Assembly: GCF_008329565.1 (NCBI RefSeq)
Contig: NZ_NPKT01000026.1
Location: forward strand, 1 to 60,398
DNA: 60,398 nt
Direction of reading: 5' to 3'
Source: Mycolicibacterium sp. P1-5
Lineage (GTDB): Bacteria > Actinomycetota > Actinomycetes > Mycobacteriales > Mycobacteriaceae
Below, one piece after another: positions 32,510 to 40,554 of the stretch; position 1 is the first letter of the stretch; the number at the start of each line of letters is the position of its first letter. The notes beneath the pieces were generated by a model. The model was not told where the DNA came from, made no database searches, and saw only the letters and a program-made list of their open reading frames with translations. The position numbers were made by a program, and so were the translations under genes.

Positions 32510-33544
32510 CGGTAGGACGGGGCCGTCGTCGAGTTTGTCGATGACGCCGAGATCGGCCAGCCCCAGCTGCGTCAGCAGCGAAATGCCGCGCGCGTTCATC
32601 AAGAATCGCTCGTCATCGCTGGCGCCGCTGTCGTAGAGCGCCGAGCCGATGAGGCAGATGACCGCCATCTTGAAGGCATTCAGCGCCCGATACCAGGGCC
32701 GGTTGCGCGCAGTGATCCCGCTGGCCGCCTCGTAATGAGCCAGGAAGTCGTCGAAACTCAGCGCTGCGCGATGGCTGGTGAGGCCGACCGGCTGCATCCA
32801 GAGCAGCTCCATCCACCCGAGGTCGGTCAGCGGGTCGCCCAAAGAGGTGAGCTCCCAATCAAAGACAGCGCTGACCTCGTCGCCGACGAACGCGAAGTTT
32901 CCCGGCTTGGCGTCACCGTGGACCAGCGTGACCGCGGGGTACTGCTCGGGCTTGGCGTGCCGCAACTCCGCCAGTAGCCGCTCCAACGCGGGCAGCTCAC
33001 CACGCTGCACCCGGTGCATTTCGTCGGCCCAGTGCGCGATCTCGCGGTCGAGGTGGTCGCGACCGCCCCCCAGCTCGACCAAGCCGGTCGCGACCAGGTC
33101 GACGGTGTGCACTGCGGCAAGTTGTTCGGCCATGCTGATGCACATCCGCCGGATTCGTCGATCGGTGACGTTCGGGCCGTCGGGTGGTTCCATCTCGTAG
33201 ACATCACCGGGCACCCGCTCCATCACGAGGAAGGGCCGGCCGAGTACCTCACCGGACTCCTCGAGCCACAACACCTTTGGCGCGCGAACGGTGGAGCCGT
33301 CCAGCGCGGACAAAATCTGGAACTGGCGCGACAAGTCGTAGGGCTCCAGCAGCGCCGGCGGGGCCGGCCGCAACCGCAACACCACGTCGATGCGATTGGC
33401 TGCAGTCACGATGGTGAAGACCAGCATCTCGGCCGAGTGCCCGAAGTCGACGCGGTCCAGCCCTTCCACACGGACGTCGTCGCCGGCAAAAGTCTGCAAC
33501 CACGAGGTGAGCCGGGCGGTCAGGTCGGGGATCACGATGCTCAT
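32495..33544 (-). CDS. phosphotransferase family protein (ACAD10/APH-like)
   Basis: A 349-residue small-molecule kinase-fold protein. Seen are VLRLRP in the N-lobe, RPFLVMERVPGDV as the hinge, the catalytic loop VHGDAKPGNF and the metal motif FDWELTSLGDPLTDLGW. This is the phosphotransferase type fused to or found beside acyl-CoA dehydrogenases (ACAD10/11), which phosphorylate hydroxyacyl groups. ATG 33544 overlaps the preceding stop (TGATG). It is co-transcribed with the DUF7064-like gene upstream. Confidence 0.88.
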   Translation of the reverse strand: MSIVIPDLTARLTSWLQTFAGDDVRVEGLDRVDFGHSAEMLVFTIVTAANRIDVVLRLRPAPPALLEPYDLSRQFQILSALDGSTVRAPKVLWLEESGEVLGRPFLVMERVPGDVYEMEPPDGPNVTDRRIRRMCISMAEQLAAVHTVDLVATGLVELGGGRDHLDREIAHWADEMHRVQRGELPALERLLAELRHAKPEQYPAVTLVHGDAKPGNFAFVGDEVSAVFDWELTSLGDPLTDLGWMELLWMQPVGLTSHRAALSFDDFLAHYEAASGITARNRPWYRALNAFKMAVICLIGSALYDSGASDDERFLMNARGISLLTQLGLADLGVIDKLDDGPVLPVSAR

Positions 33545-34704
33545 CAGTTGTAGGACACCCTGTGATCGGATTCGGCGGTCAATCCCAACTCTGGCCATAC
33601 CCCGCCGATGAGGCTTTCCATGATTCCGTACCCGACGGCATCACCGTCGCGCACCCGGATCGGGGTGTCCCGGAATTGACCGAGGGTGCGCCGACTCTCG
33701 TCGGTCCAGCAGTCCGCGATGTGCTCGCCGTCCAGGTGCAGCGGCCCACGCCATGAGCCGTGCTTGTGACCTTTCCAGGCGCCGTAGCCGCCGGTCTTCA
33801 GGAAGAACCCGGACTCGCCCAGGGCCTCCACCTCGATGACACGCTCCTGTCCGGAGTCCAGGGTCATCACCAGTTCGCCACCTTTGACGAAGCGGGTCGT
33901 CGTGTCATATCGAATCTTCGGCGTCACCCGCCGGACCGGAGTCTGCGTGCCGTCGGCATCGTTGAGGTAGGCGGAGCTGTACTCCCACGGCCCTTCGACG
34001 ATGAAAATGGCTGTCTCGTAATAGCTTCCGTCCGGACGCTTAAAGAAGGCGGGTGACCACTTCATGCCGCCCCGAATGCCGGGCCGCACTTCAGGGGAAG
34101 GAATCAGGTCGTCCGGCGGCGACCCGATGGCCTGGCGTACACCCCAGGAATGGTCCCTCATGCCGAACCATTCGTCGGGCCGGATCTCGTGGATCTCACC
34201 GTCGACGGTGACGCTGCCGCTGGCCCAGCCACCCTGGTGATAGCGGATCACGTCGACATCGACGCGGCCGGTGCGACGGTTGCGGACCAGGTTGCGCTCC
34301 TCGAAGAACGGTGGGGTGACCCCGGAGAGCACCACGTCGAACGAGATGGGCTGGACGTCATTCGGTTCGAGGCGAAACCGCATGGCGCGCAGCGGTTCGA
34401 CGACCTCCAGCTGAATCGGGCCGACGCTGTTTGCTTCTGGTGCCGAGCGCAGTTCGCGGCTCCCTCGCACGGTCCACTGCTCGCGCCCGCGCGAGATGCC
34501 GGCGAAGCCGTCGATGATCCCGCGGTTCTGATACTTGCCGAGCCCGAAGTCCAGCTGGAGCGAACCGTCAATGCGCGCGATCGAGGCCCAGATCTTCTCG
34601 GTCCAGGCCAAATCGGCCTGCGAGAGCGTCGCGAAGGTGTCGACGATTTGATGATTGAGCCCTTCGTCGGCCCCGAGCAGTGGGCCGATGTCCTTGATTG
34701 CCAC
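33544..34704 (-). CDS. uncharacterised protein with DHSWG motif (DUF7064-like)
   Basis: A 386-residue soluble protein rich in beta strands. The motif MRDHSWGVR near the centre and WKGHKHGSWRGP near the C-terminus resemble the lipocalin-like AttH/DUF7064 group, often found in actinobacterial catabolic clusters with phosphotransferases. No enzymatic function is established to my knowledge. GTG 34704 is chosen since AGGAAGG lies just upstream and homology begins at AIKDIGPLL. It diverges from the TetR gene with only 37 bases between the starts. Confidence 0.75.
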   Translation of the reverse strand: MAIKDIGPLLGADEGLNHQIVDTFATLSQADLAWTEKIWASIARIDGSLQLDFGLGKYQNRGIIDGFAGISRGREQWTVRGSRELRSAPEANSVGPIQLEVVEPLRAMRFRLEPNDVQPISFDVVLSGVTPPFFEERNLVRNRRTGRVDVDVIRYHQGGWASGSVTVDGEIHEIRPDEWFGMRDHSWGVRQAIGSPPDDLIPSPEVRPGIRGGMKWSPAFFKRPDGSYYETAIFIVEGPWEYSSAYLNDADGTQTPVRRVTPKIRYDTTTRFVKGGELVMTLDSGQERVIEVEALGESGFFLKTGGYGAWKGHKHGSWRGPLHLDGEHIADCWTDESRRTLGQFRDTPIRVRDGDAVGYGIMESLIGGVWPELGLTAESDHRVSYN

Positions 34705-34741
34705 GGTTACCTTCCTTGCGCTCCGTCGTACGATCTGGCGA

Positions 34742-35365
34742 ATGGGAACAGTGAGCCGTCGCTGGGGTGCCGAGCGCGCGCAGCTCGACGGCGACGAAGC
34801 GCGCCAACGCCTGCTCGAGGCCACCAGCCGGTGCATCGTGCGCCGCGGCAACACCCAGATCCGGATGGCCGAAGTCGCCGCCGAGGCCGGCGTCGTCCGC
34901 TCAACGGTGTACCGCTATTTCCCGTCGCGCGACGACCTTCTACTCGGACTGCTGCTGATGCGGATCGACAATGCGCTGGCCGACAACGTCGCATCGCTGC
35001 CACATCCCGATGACGCTGCGGACTCGATTCGGGAACTTCTGATGGCACCCGTCCAATCGGTGGTCGGCGATCCACTGAATAAGGCACTGATGTCGGGCGA
35101 GAGCACCGCGCTGGCGACCGCACTCGAGATCGGGTCCGAGCAGATCGTGGATGTGATCCTCCGTCACTACCGCCCGCTGTTCGAGCACTGGCAGGCCGAC
35201 GGTCAGCTGCACGCCGACCTCGAACCGCGGGAGACCGCCCGATGGCTGCACACGGCGGCGTTGTTCTTGGTCGCCCCCGCCTGGCGGCACCGGCACGCGG
35301 ACGCCAAGCGGCGGTTCGTCGAGCAGTACCTGCTGCGTGCCCTCCTGCCACAAATCGGACAATAG
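34742..35365 (+). CDS. TetR/AcrR family transcriptional regulator
   Basis: A 207-residue TetR protein. The helix-turn-helix spans about 20-67 (RQRLLEATSRCIVRRGNTQI, then AEAGVVRSTVYRYFPSRDDLL). ATG 34742 is preferred, since upstream in-frame codons would overlap the divergent gene. The C-terminal domain is compact and helical. It probably controls the divergent unknown-protein/phosphotransferase pair and perhaps the phosphotransferase directly downstream; an inverted repeat overlaps its own stop codon. Confidence 0.87.
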   Translation: MGTVSRRWGAERAQLDGDEARQRLLEATSRCIVRRGNTQIRMAEVAAEAGVVRSTVYRYFPSRDDLLLGLLLMRIDNALADNVASLPHPDDAADSIRELLMAPVQSVVGDPLNKALMSGESTALATALEIGSEQIVDVILRHYRPLFEHWQADGQLHADLEPRETARWLHTAALFLVAPAWRHRHADAKRRFVEQYLLRALLPQIGQ

Positions 35366-35381
35366 CTCTACTTTGTCCGAT
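35354..35381. promoter_or_regulatory. inverted repeat between TetR and phosphotransferase genes
   Basis: ATCGGACAA (35354-35362) and TTGTCCGAT (35373-35381) are perfect 9-base arms around a 10-base spacer that contains the TetR stop codon. It ends 19 bases before the ATG of the phosphotransferase gene. It could be an operator for that gene or an RNA hairpin; there is no T-run after it. Confidence 0.5.
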
Positions 35382-35400
35382 CGGTGCTAGCTTTCTTCGG

Positions 35401-36450
35401 ATGAGCCCGAACATCCCGGCCTCGGTCGATGAACTGACGCCTTCCTGGTTCAGTGAAGTGCTGGGCGAAATGGTGACCGCCGTCGAGGTGCTCGACGCAC
35501 ACTCCGGCACCACCGGTCGCGCCCGCGTCCGCCTCACCAGCGATTCGCTGCCTGAGACCGTGTTCGTCAAACTGCAGCCGTTCACGCCCGAACAGCAGGC
35601 CTTTCTACGGCAGGTGGGCCTCGGGGTCGCCGAGGCCAGGCTGTACGCCAAGCTGGGAACCGAACTGCCGGTGCGTATTCCGCGAGTCTGGTATTCCGGC
35701 GCTGACGAGGCCGACGGCTCGTTCGTCATGGTTCTCGAAGACCTGGACGCTTCGGGTTGCCGGTTCCCCACGCCCCAGGACGACGACATCCTCGATGTCG
35801 CACGTTCGGCCGTGGCCGAGCTCGCCGTTCTGCACTCAACGTATTTGGGGCGCGAAATACCCTGGCTCGCAACGCCGGAGGGCATGCGGCGCAAGCCCGA
35901 CGATCCAAAGACAGCTGCTCGGCGGACGCACTTCATCCGGCTGGCGCTCGACCAGTTCGGTGCGGAGATGGGTCCGGAGTTTCGTCGTCTGGCGCAGTTG
36001 TACATCGAGCGGTCGGCCGACATCATCGGGCTGTTCGGCGAAGGTGCGCTCACCCTGATCCACGGCGACACCCACAGCGGGAACCTGTTCGTCGACAACG
36101 GGCGCACCGGCTTCTACGACTGGGCGGTCGTCGGCCGCGGGCCGGGCATGCGCGATGTCGCGTACTTTCTGTGCAATTCGCTGCCCGCCGACGTCCGCCG
36201 ATCCGAACAGCATGCGCTTCTGGCCCGCTACCGTGCCGCGCTGGAAGCGAACGGGGTGGCCCTGGATGAGCGCACCGCCCTCGAGCAGTACCGGTTGTTC
36301 TCCCTGTACTCCTGGATCGCCGCAGTGTCGACGGCTGCAGTGGGTTCACAATGGCAGCCGATCGAGATCGCCCGGGCAGCAATGCTTCTGACGACAACCG
36401 CCATCGCGGACCTCGGCGTGGTGGAACTTCTGGAGACCCGGCTACCCTAG
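35401..36450 (+). CDS. phosphotransferase family protein
   Basis: A 349-residue kinase-fold protein. Features seen are VFVKLQPF in the N-lobe, SFVMVLEDLDASG as hinge, the catalytic loop IHGDTHSGNLF and the metal motif YDWAVVGRGPGMRDVAYF. This is closer to the ecdysteroid/choline kinase-like branch than to the ACAD10 type at 32495. The substrate is unknown. ATG 35401 is supported by the homology start. It follows the TetR gene after 35 bases and ends 116 bases before the convergent FAD monooxygenase. Confidence 0.85.
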   Translation: MSPNIPASVDELTPSWFSEVLGEMVTAVEVLDAHSGTTGRARVRLTSDSLPETVFVKLQPFTPEQQAFLRQVGLGVAEARLYAKLGTELPVRIPRVWYSGADEADGSFVMVLEDLDASGCRFPTPQDDDILDVARSAVAELAVLHSTYLGREIPWLATPEGMRRKPDDPKTAARRTHFIRLALDQFGAEMGPEFRRLAQLYIERSADIIGLFGEGALTLIHGDTHSGNLFVDNGRTGFYDWAVVGRGPGMRDVAYFLCNSLPADVRRSEQHALLARYRAALEANGVALDERTALEQYRLFSLYSWIAAVSTAAVGSQWQPIEIARAAMLLTTTAIADLGVVELLETRLP

Positions 36451-36458
36451 CGGCGCAT

Positions 36459-36555
36459 CGAGTGTGCAATGGCGGATTCGAGTGTGTACCCAGGGCGATG
36501 TCTCATTGATTCCTTCGCCTTGAGCGCACGCTCGGCGCCATGACCGCACACTCGG
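36459..36555. repeat. four-unit inverted/tandem repeat between convergent genes
   Basis: Two units point right (36459-36474 and 36479-36497) and two point left (complements of 36516-36534 and 36536-36555). The leftward units read CGAGCGTGCGCTCAAGGCG and CGAGTGTGCGGTCATGGCG, and all start CGAGYGTG and end GGCG. They fill the gap between the phosphotransferase and the FAD monooxygenase and could fold into a large stem, probably serving as a two-way terminator. The origin looks like an amplified intergenic repeat. Confidence 0.65.
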
Positions 36556-36565
36556 TTCCACCGCC

Positions 36566-37774
36566 CTAGCGGCGGGCGAAATCCGGCGCGTGCTCGGGCC
36601 GGACCCCGACGCCGACCAGGTAGGCCGGGATCGTCGAGAGCCACGGCAACCGCCGCATCAGCGCGATCAGCGCCGCCGGCGGATCGGCACTCTTCCCGTG
36701 CAAGATCGGCCCCACCAGCTGGCGATGCAGCACCCGCTGCACAGCCTGTGTGACCGCGGCGGGCGGCAGCCGGCGGCGGCGCACCGCGGCCAGGTCGCGG
36801 TCGGTGACCACACCGCGCCGCAGCGGGCCCGCCAGCAGCCTCGCCGCGCCGACCGCGTCCTGAATGGCCATGTTGATGCCCACCCCACCCACCGGCGACA
36901 TCGCGTGTGCCGCGTCGCCGAGGCACAGCAGCCCGTCAGTGTGCCAGCGACACAGCCGGTTGAGCTTCACATCGAGGAACTTCACGTCGTCCAGGGAGGT
37001 CAGGCTGTCCGGGTTGGCCTCTGGAACCAACTCGGCGAGTTCAGCTTTCAGAGCGTCCAGGCCACGGGCTCTCAGCTCCGGATCGCTGCCCTTCGGGATC
37101 AGGTAGGCGAGCTGAAAGTAGCCTTCACGTGGAATCATGATCAGCATGCGCCCAGGGGCGATCCGGGGAATCAAGGTGTATTCCGCGCTGCTGTCCCGCG
37201 GCAGCCGAAACCACCACACGTCGAACGGGACCGGGAAGTCCCGAGCGGTCAGGCCGGCGCTCTGTCGCACAACCGAGGACCGCCCGTCGCAAGCCACCGT
37301 CAGGTCGGCCCGCAACTCACCGTCACCGTCCGGCGATGTGTAGGTCACCCCTGTTGTCCGTGCGCCACTGCGCAGCAGTCCGGTCACCTCATGACACAAC
37401 CGCAGTCTGTAGGTCGGCTCGGCCTGCCCGGCCTCGGCGAGCAGGTTGAGCAGATCCCACTGCGGCACCATCGCGATGTATGGGTGCGGTTGGTGCAACC
37501 GGCGGAAGTCGACCATGGTCACCGACGTGCCACCGGCGGTGAATTCCGCATGATCGACCTTGCTCTGCGGCAGCTCGGCGAACCGCTCCCCCAGCCCCAG
37601 CTCGTCGAGCAACCGCAGCGTGGTGGGATGCACTGTGTCGCCACGGAAGTCGCGCAGAAAGTCTGCGTGCTTCTCCAGCACGGTGACCTCGATGCCGGCT
37701 CTGGCCAGCAGCAATCCGAGCACCATGCCGGCGGGTCCGCCGCCGACGATCGCCACCGTCGTGGAGTCGGTCAT
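36566..37774 (-). CDS. FAD-dependent monooxygenase (PHBH/UbiH-like)
   Basis: A 402-residue group A flavoprotein monooxygenase. The N-terminal dinucleotide fold has VAIVGGGPAGMVLGLLLARAG, the middle carries VACDGRSSVVR (the DG motif) and the C-terminal FAD site is LCLGDAAHAMSPVGGVGINMA. It uses NAD(P)H and O2 to hydroxylate an aromatic or quinone-like substrate, which cannot be specified. I use ATG 37774; GTG 37780, two codons upstream, is possible. The potassium transporter gene is 35 bases further downstream in coordinate and on the same strand. Confidence 0.88.
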   Translation of the reverse strand: MTDSTTVAIVGGGPAGMVLGLLLARAGIEVTVLEKHADFLRDFRGDTVHPTTLRLLDELGLGERFAELPQSKVDHAEFTAGGTSVTMVDFRRLHQPHPYIAMVPQWDLLNLLAEAGQAEPTYRLRLCHEVTGLLRSGARTTGVTYTSPDGDGELRADLTVACDGRSSVVRQSAGLTARDFPVPFDVWWFRLPRDSSAEYTLIPRIAPGRMLIMIPREGYFQLAYLIPKGSDPELRARGLDALKAELAELVPEANPDSLTSLDDVKFLDVKLNRLCRWHTDGLLCLGDAAHAMSPVGGVGINMAIQDAVGAARLLAGPLRRGVVTDRDLAAVRRRRLPPAAVTQAVQRVLHRQLVGPILHGKSADPPAALIALMRRLPWLSTIPAYLVGVGVRPEHAPDFARR

Positions 37775-37809
37775 GGGCACACCGTAACCACCGCAGCCGG
37801 ACGGTGGAG

Positions 37810-39711
37810 CTAAACCTGAATTCGTGATCCGATGAGGACCGTCTGGCCGCCCGGCAGCCCGAAGTACCCCGCGGAGTCCGCGGCCATGAGGGACGTGGCG
37901 ATGAAAATTCTTTTACGCCACGGCGCCATCGTCGGCTGATCGCCGGGCACCAACTCGATCTTGGTCAGGAAATAGGAGGTGCCGTCGAGGTCGACCTCGC
38001 CGCCGATCTGGCCGGGATCCACCAGCCGCAGCGCACCGGGCACGTCGATCCGCTCCATGTAACCGAATTGCGCTGCCACATAGTAGATTCCGTCGTCGGG
38101 GAAACCCAGGTCGTCTACCGTGATTCGCTGGTCGTCGGGGACGCGGGGCGACGGCGGAACGACGATCGACATGATGATCACGCGTTCGTGCACGACGTGG
38201 TTGTGGTCGACGTTGGCCCGCATCGACAGCGGCGCCGTCTCGCTCTCGCGATTGAGGAACACCGCAGTCCCGGGGATACGCGGGTAGGGCGGTTCGTGAC
38301 TGTTGATCTCGTCAATGAAGGGCTGCAGCGGTCCTTCGGCCTTGTCTCGCGCGGTCAGGACTATCGCGCTCCCCCGCTGCCAGGTGATCAGCACAGTGAA
38401 CGTCACCAATCCGATCAGCAGTGGCAGCCATGCCCCGTGGACCAGCTTGGTCAGGTTGGCGGCCAGGAACATCAGGTCCACCGTCAGCAACGCACCACCG
38501 CCGATGATCACCATCCACAGCGGCCACCGCCAGCGGGTATGCGCGATGTAGAGGAACAACAGGGTGGTGATGGTGATGGTGCCGGTGACCGCCATCCCGT
38601 AGGCGTAACCCAGCGCCGCCGAACTGCGGAACGCAAACACCAAGATCAGCACCGCCACCATCAGCATGCCGTTGATCCAGGGCACATAGATCTGGCCGAT
38701 CGACGACGCCGAGGTGTGCGCGATCCGCAGCCGCGGTAGATACCCGAGTTGGGCGGCCTGCGAGGCCACCGAGTACGCCCCGGTGATCACCGCCTGGGAC
38801 GCGATCACCGTCGCCGCGGTGGCCAGGATCGCCATCGGCAGTTCCCAGCCGCTCGGCACCAGCAGGAAGAACGGCGCGCTGACCACGCTCTGCTTGCCCA
38901 GTAGCAGCGCACCTTGGCCGAGGTAGTTGAGTACCAGCGCCGGGAGGACGAGACCCAGCCAGCCCCAGGTGATCGCCTTGCGGCCGAAGTGACCCATGTC
39001 GGCGTAGAGCGCCTCGGCACCGGTCACCGACAGCACGACGGCGGCGAGGGCGAAGAAGGCGATATGGAAGTGGCCGAAGATGAACTCCAGCGCGTACGTC
39101 GGCGACAGTGCTTTGAGTATCTGCGGGTGGCCTCCGATGCCGCGCACCCCACACGCACCGATCACGAGGAACCAGACGATCATCACCGGCCCGAAGAACC
39201 GGCCGACCGCGGCGGTGCCACGACGTTGCACCGCGAACAGGCCGACGATGATGACCGCGGTGATCGGCACCACCAGCTCCGACATCGAGGGGTCCACGAC
39301 CTTCAGACCTTCCACCGCGGAGAGCACCGAGATAGCTGGAGTGATCATGCTGTCGCCGAAAAATAGTGCCGCGCCGAGGATTCCGAGTGCGGACAGCGCA
39401 CTGATGACACGCGGGCTGGACCTGCGTCCCAGCCTGCGCACCAGCGTGATCAGCGCCATCACGCCGCCCTCACCGTCATTGTCGGCGTGCATGACCAGGG
39501 TGACGTAGGTCAACGTGACGATGATCATCACCGACCAGAAGATCAGTGACACCACGCCGTACACGTTCGCGTGGGTGATCGGAACGGGATGCGGATCGCC
39601 CGGGTTGAACAACGTCTGCACGGTGTAGATGGGGCTGGTGCCGATGTCGCCGAACACCACACCCAACGCACCGATCACGATCCCGGTGCGGGCCTTGGTC
39701 GCCGTGCTCAC
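37810..39711 (-). CDS. kup: Kup/TrkD low-affinity potassium transporter
   Basis: A 633-residue membrane protein close to the usual Kup length (about 622). It starts GTG 39711 with GALGVVFGDIGTSPIYTVQT, the family signature, followed by about twelve membrane segments (to about residue 440) and a cytoplasmic C-terminal domain. FFGDSMITPAISVLSAVEG and GHFHIAFFAL are further landmarks. It imports K+ with protons. A GGGGGGA stretch precedes the start. It is divergent from the LutABC operon, with a 99-base gap in which I see no clear operator. Confidence 0.93.
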   Translation of the reverse strand: MSTATKARTGIVIGALGVVFGDIGTSPIYTVQTLFNPGDPHPVPITHANVYGVVSLIFWSVMIIVTLTYVTLVMHADNDGEGGVMALITLVRRLGRRSSPRVISALSALGILGAALFFGDSMITPAISVLSAVEGLKVVDPSMSELVVPITAVIIVGLFAVQRRGTAAVGRFFGPVMIVWFLVIGACGVRGIGGHPQILKALSPTYALEFIFGHFHIAFFALAAVVLSVTGAEALYADMGHFGRKAITWGWLGLVLPALVLNYLGQGALLLGKQSVVSAPFFLLVPSGWELPMAILATAATVIASQAVITGAYSVASQAAQLGYLPRLRIAHTSASSIGQIYVPWINGMLMVAVLILVFAFRSSAALGYAYGMAVTGTITITTLLFLYIAHTRWRWPLWMVIIGGGALLTVDLMFLAANLTKLVHGAWLPLLIGLVTFTVLITWQRGSAIVLTARDKAEGPLQPFIDEINSHEPPYPRIPGTAVFLNRESETAPLSMRANVDHNHVVHERVIIMSIVVPPSPRVPDDQRITVDDLGFPDDGIYYVAAQFGYMERIDVPGALRLVDPGQIGGEVDLDGTSYFLTKIELVPGDQPTMAPWRKRIFIATSLMAADSAGYFGLPGGQTVLIGSRIQV

Positions 39712-39810
39712 GCAGCAAGTCCCCCCGATCGGTGCGCCCGGCGTCGGTCCCCGGCGACGTGGACGCCAATGGTAGCTGCCGCAACGCGGTCCCGACGTAC
39801 GGTGGAACCG

Positions 39811-40554
39811 ATGCGCATTGCCCTGTTCGCGACATGTCTGGCCGACGCGATGTTCCCCCGGGCCGCGATCGCGACCGTCGAGCTCCTGGAGCGGCTCGGA
39901 CACCACGTTGTCTTCCCCCAGGACCAGACCTGTTGCGGCCAGATGCACGTCAACACCGGGTATCTCGGGCAGGCCACCGCGCTGGTGCGCCATCATGTCG
40001 AGGTTTTCGAGGCCGGCGGTTGCGACGCGGTCGTCGCGCCGTCGGGATCGTGTGTCGGTTCGGTGCGCCATCAACACGCGATGGTGGCCCGACGCGCCGG
40101 TGACACCGCGCTGGCAGAGCGCGCCGAAGCGATCGCGGCACACACCTACGAACTGTCCGAGTTATTGGTGGACGTGCTCGGGGTGAGTGATGTGGGCGCC
40201 TACTACCCGCACCGGGTCACCTACCACCCCACCTGTCATTCGCTGCGGCTGCTGCGCGTCGGCGACAAGCCCCTGCAGTTGTTGCGCCACGTGCGAGGGC
40301 TGACCCTCATCGAGCTTGCCGACGCCGAAACCTGTTGCGGGTTCGGCGGCACCTTCGCGATCAAGAATGCCGACACCTCGACCGCGATGCTGGCGGACAA
40401 GATGTCGGCGGTGATCGCCTCGAGCGTCGAAGTCTGCACGGCCGGCGACAGTTCGTGCCTGATGCACATCGGTGGCGGACTGAGCCGCATACGCTCCGGG
40501 GTGCGCACGGTGCATCTTGCCGAGATCCTGGCCGCGACGGAGGCGGTGCGGTGA
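39811..40554 (+). CDS. lutA: LutA/LldE: Fe-S subunit of L-lactate oxidation complex
   Basis: A 247-residue protein with two CCG-type cysteine motifs (QTCCGQMHVNTGY and ETCCGFGGTFAIKN) and further cysteines in SGSCVGSV and PTCHSL, as in LutA, glycolate oxidase GlcF-like proteins and heterodisulfide reductase subunits. LutABC together oxidise L-lactate to pyruvate in the cytoplasm and pass electrons to the respiratory chain. It starts at ATG 39811 and overlaps lutB by 4 bases. Confidence 0.92.
   Translation: MRIALFATCLADAMFPRAAIATVELLERLGHHVVFPQDQTCCGQMHVNTGYLGQATALVRHHVEVFEAGGCDAVVAPSGSCVGSVRHQHAMVARRAGDTALAERAEAIAAHTYELSELLVDVLGVSDVGAYYPHRVTYHPTCHSLRLLRVGDKPLQLLRHVRGLTLIELADAETCCGFGGTFAIKNADTSTAMLADKMSAVIASSVEVCTAGDSSCLMHIGGGLSRIRSGVRTVHLAEILAATEAVR

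Noticed and set aside
36590..37813. 407-codon plus-strand frame over the FAD monooxygenase
   Set aside because: The minus strand has three flavin-binding motifs; the plus frame shows none and is an artefact of composition.
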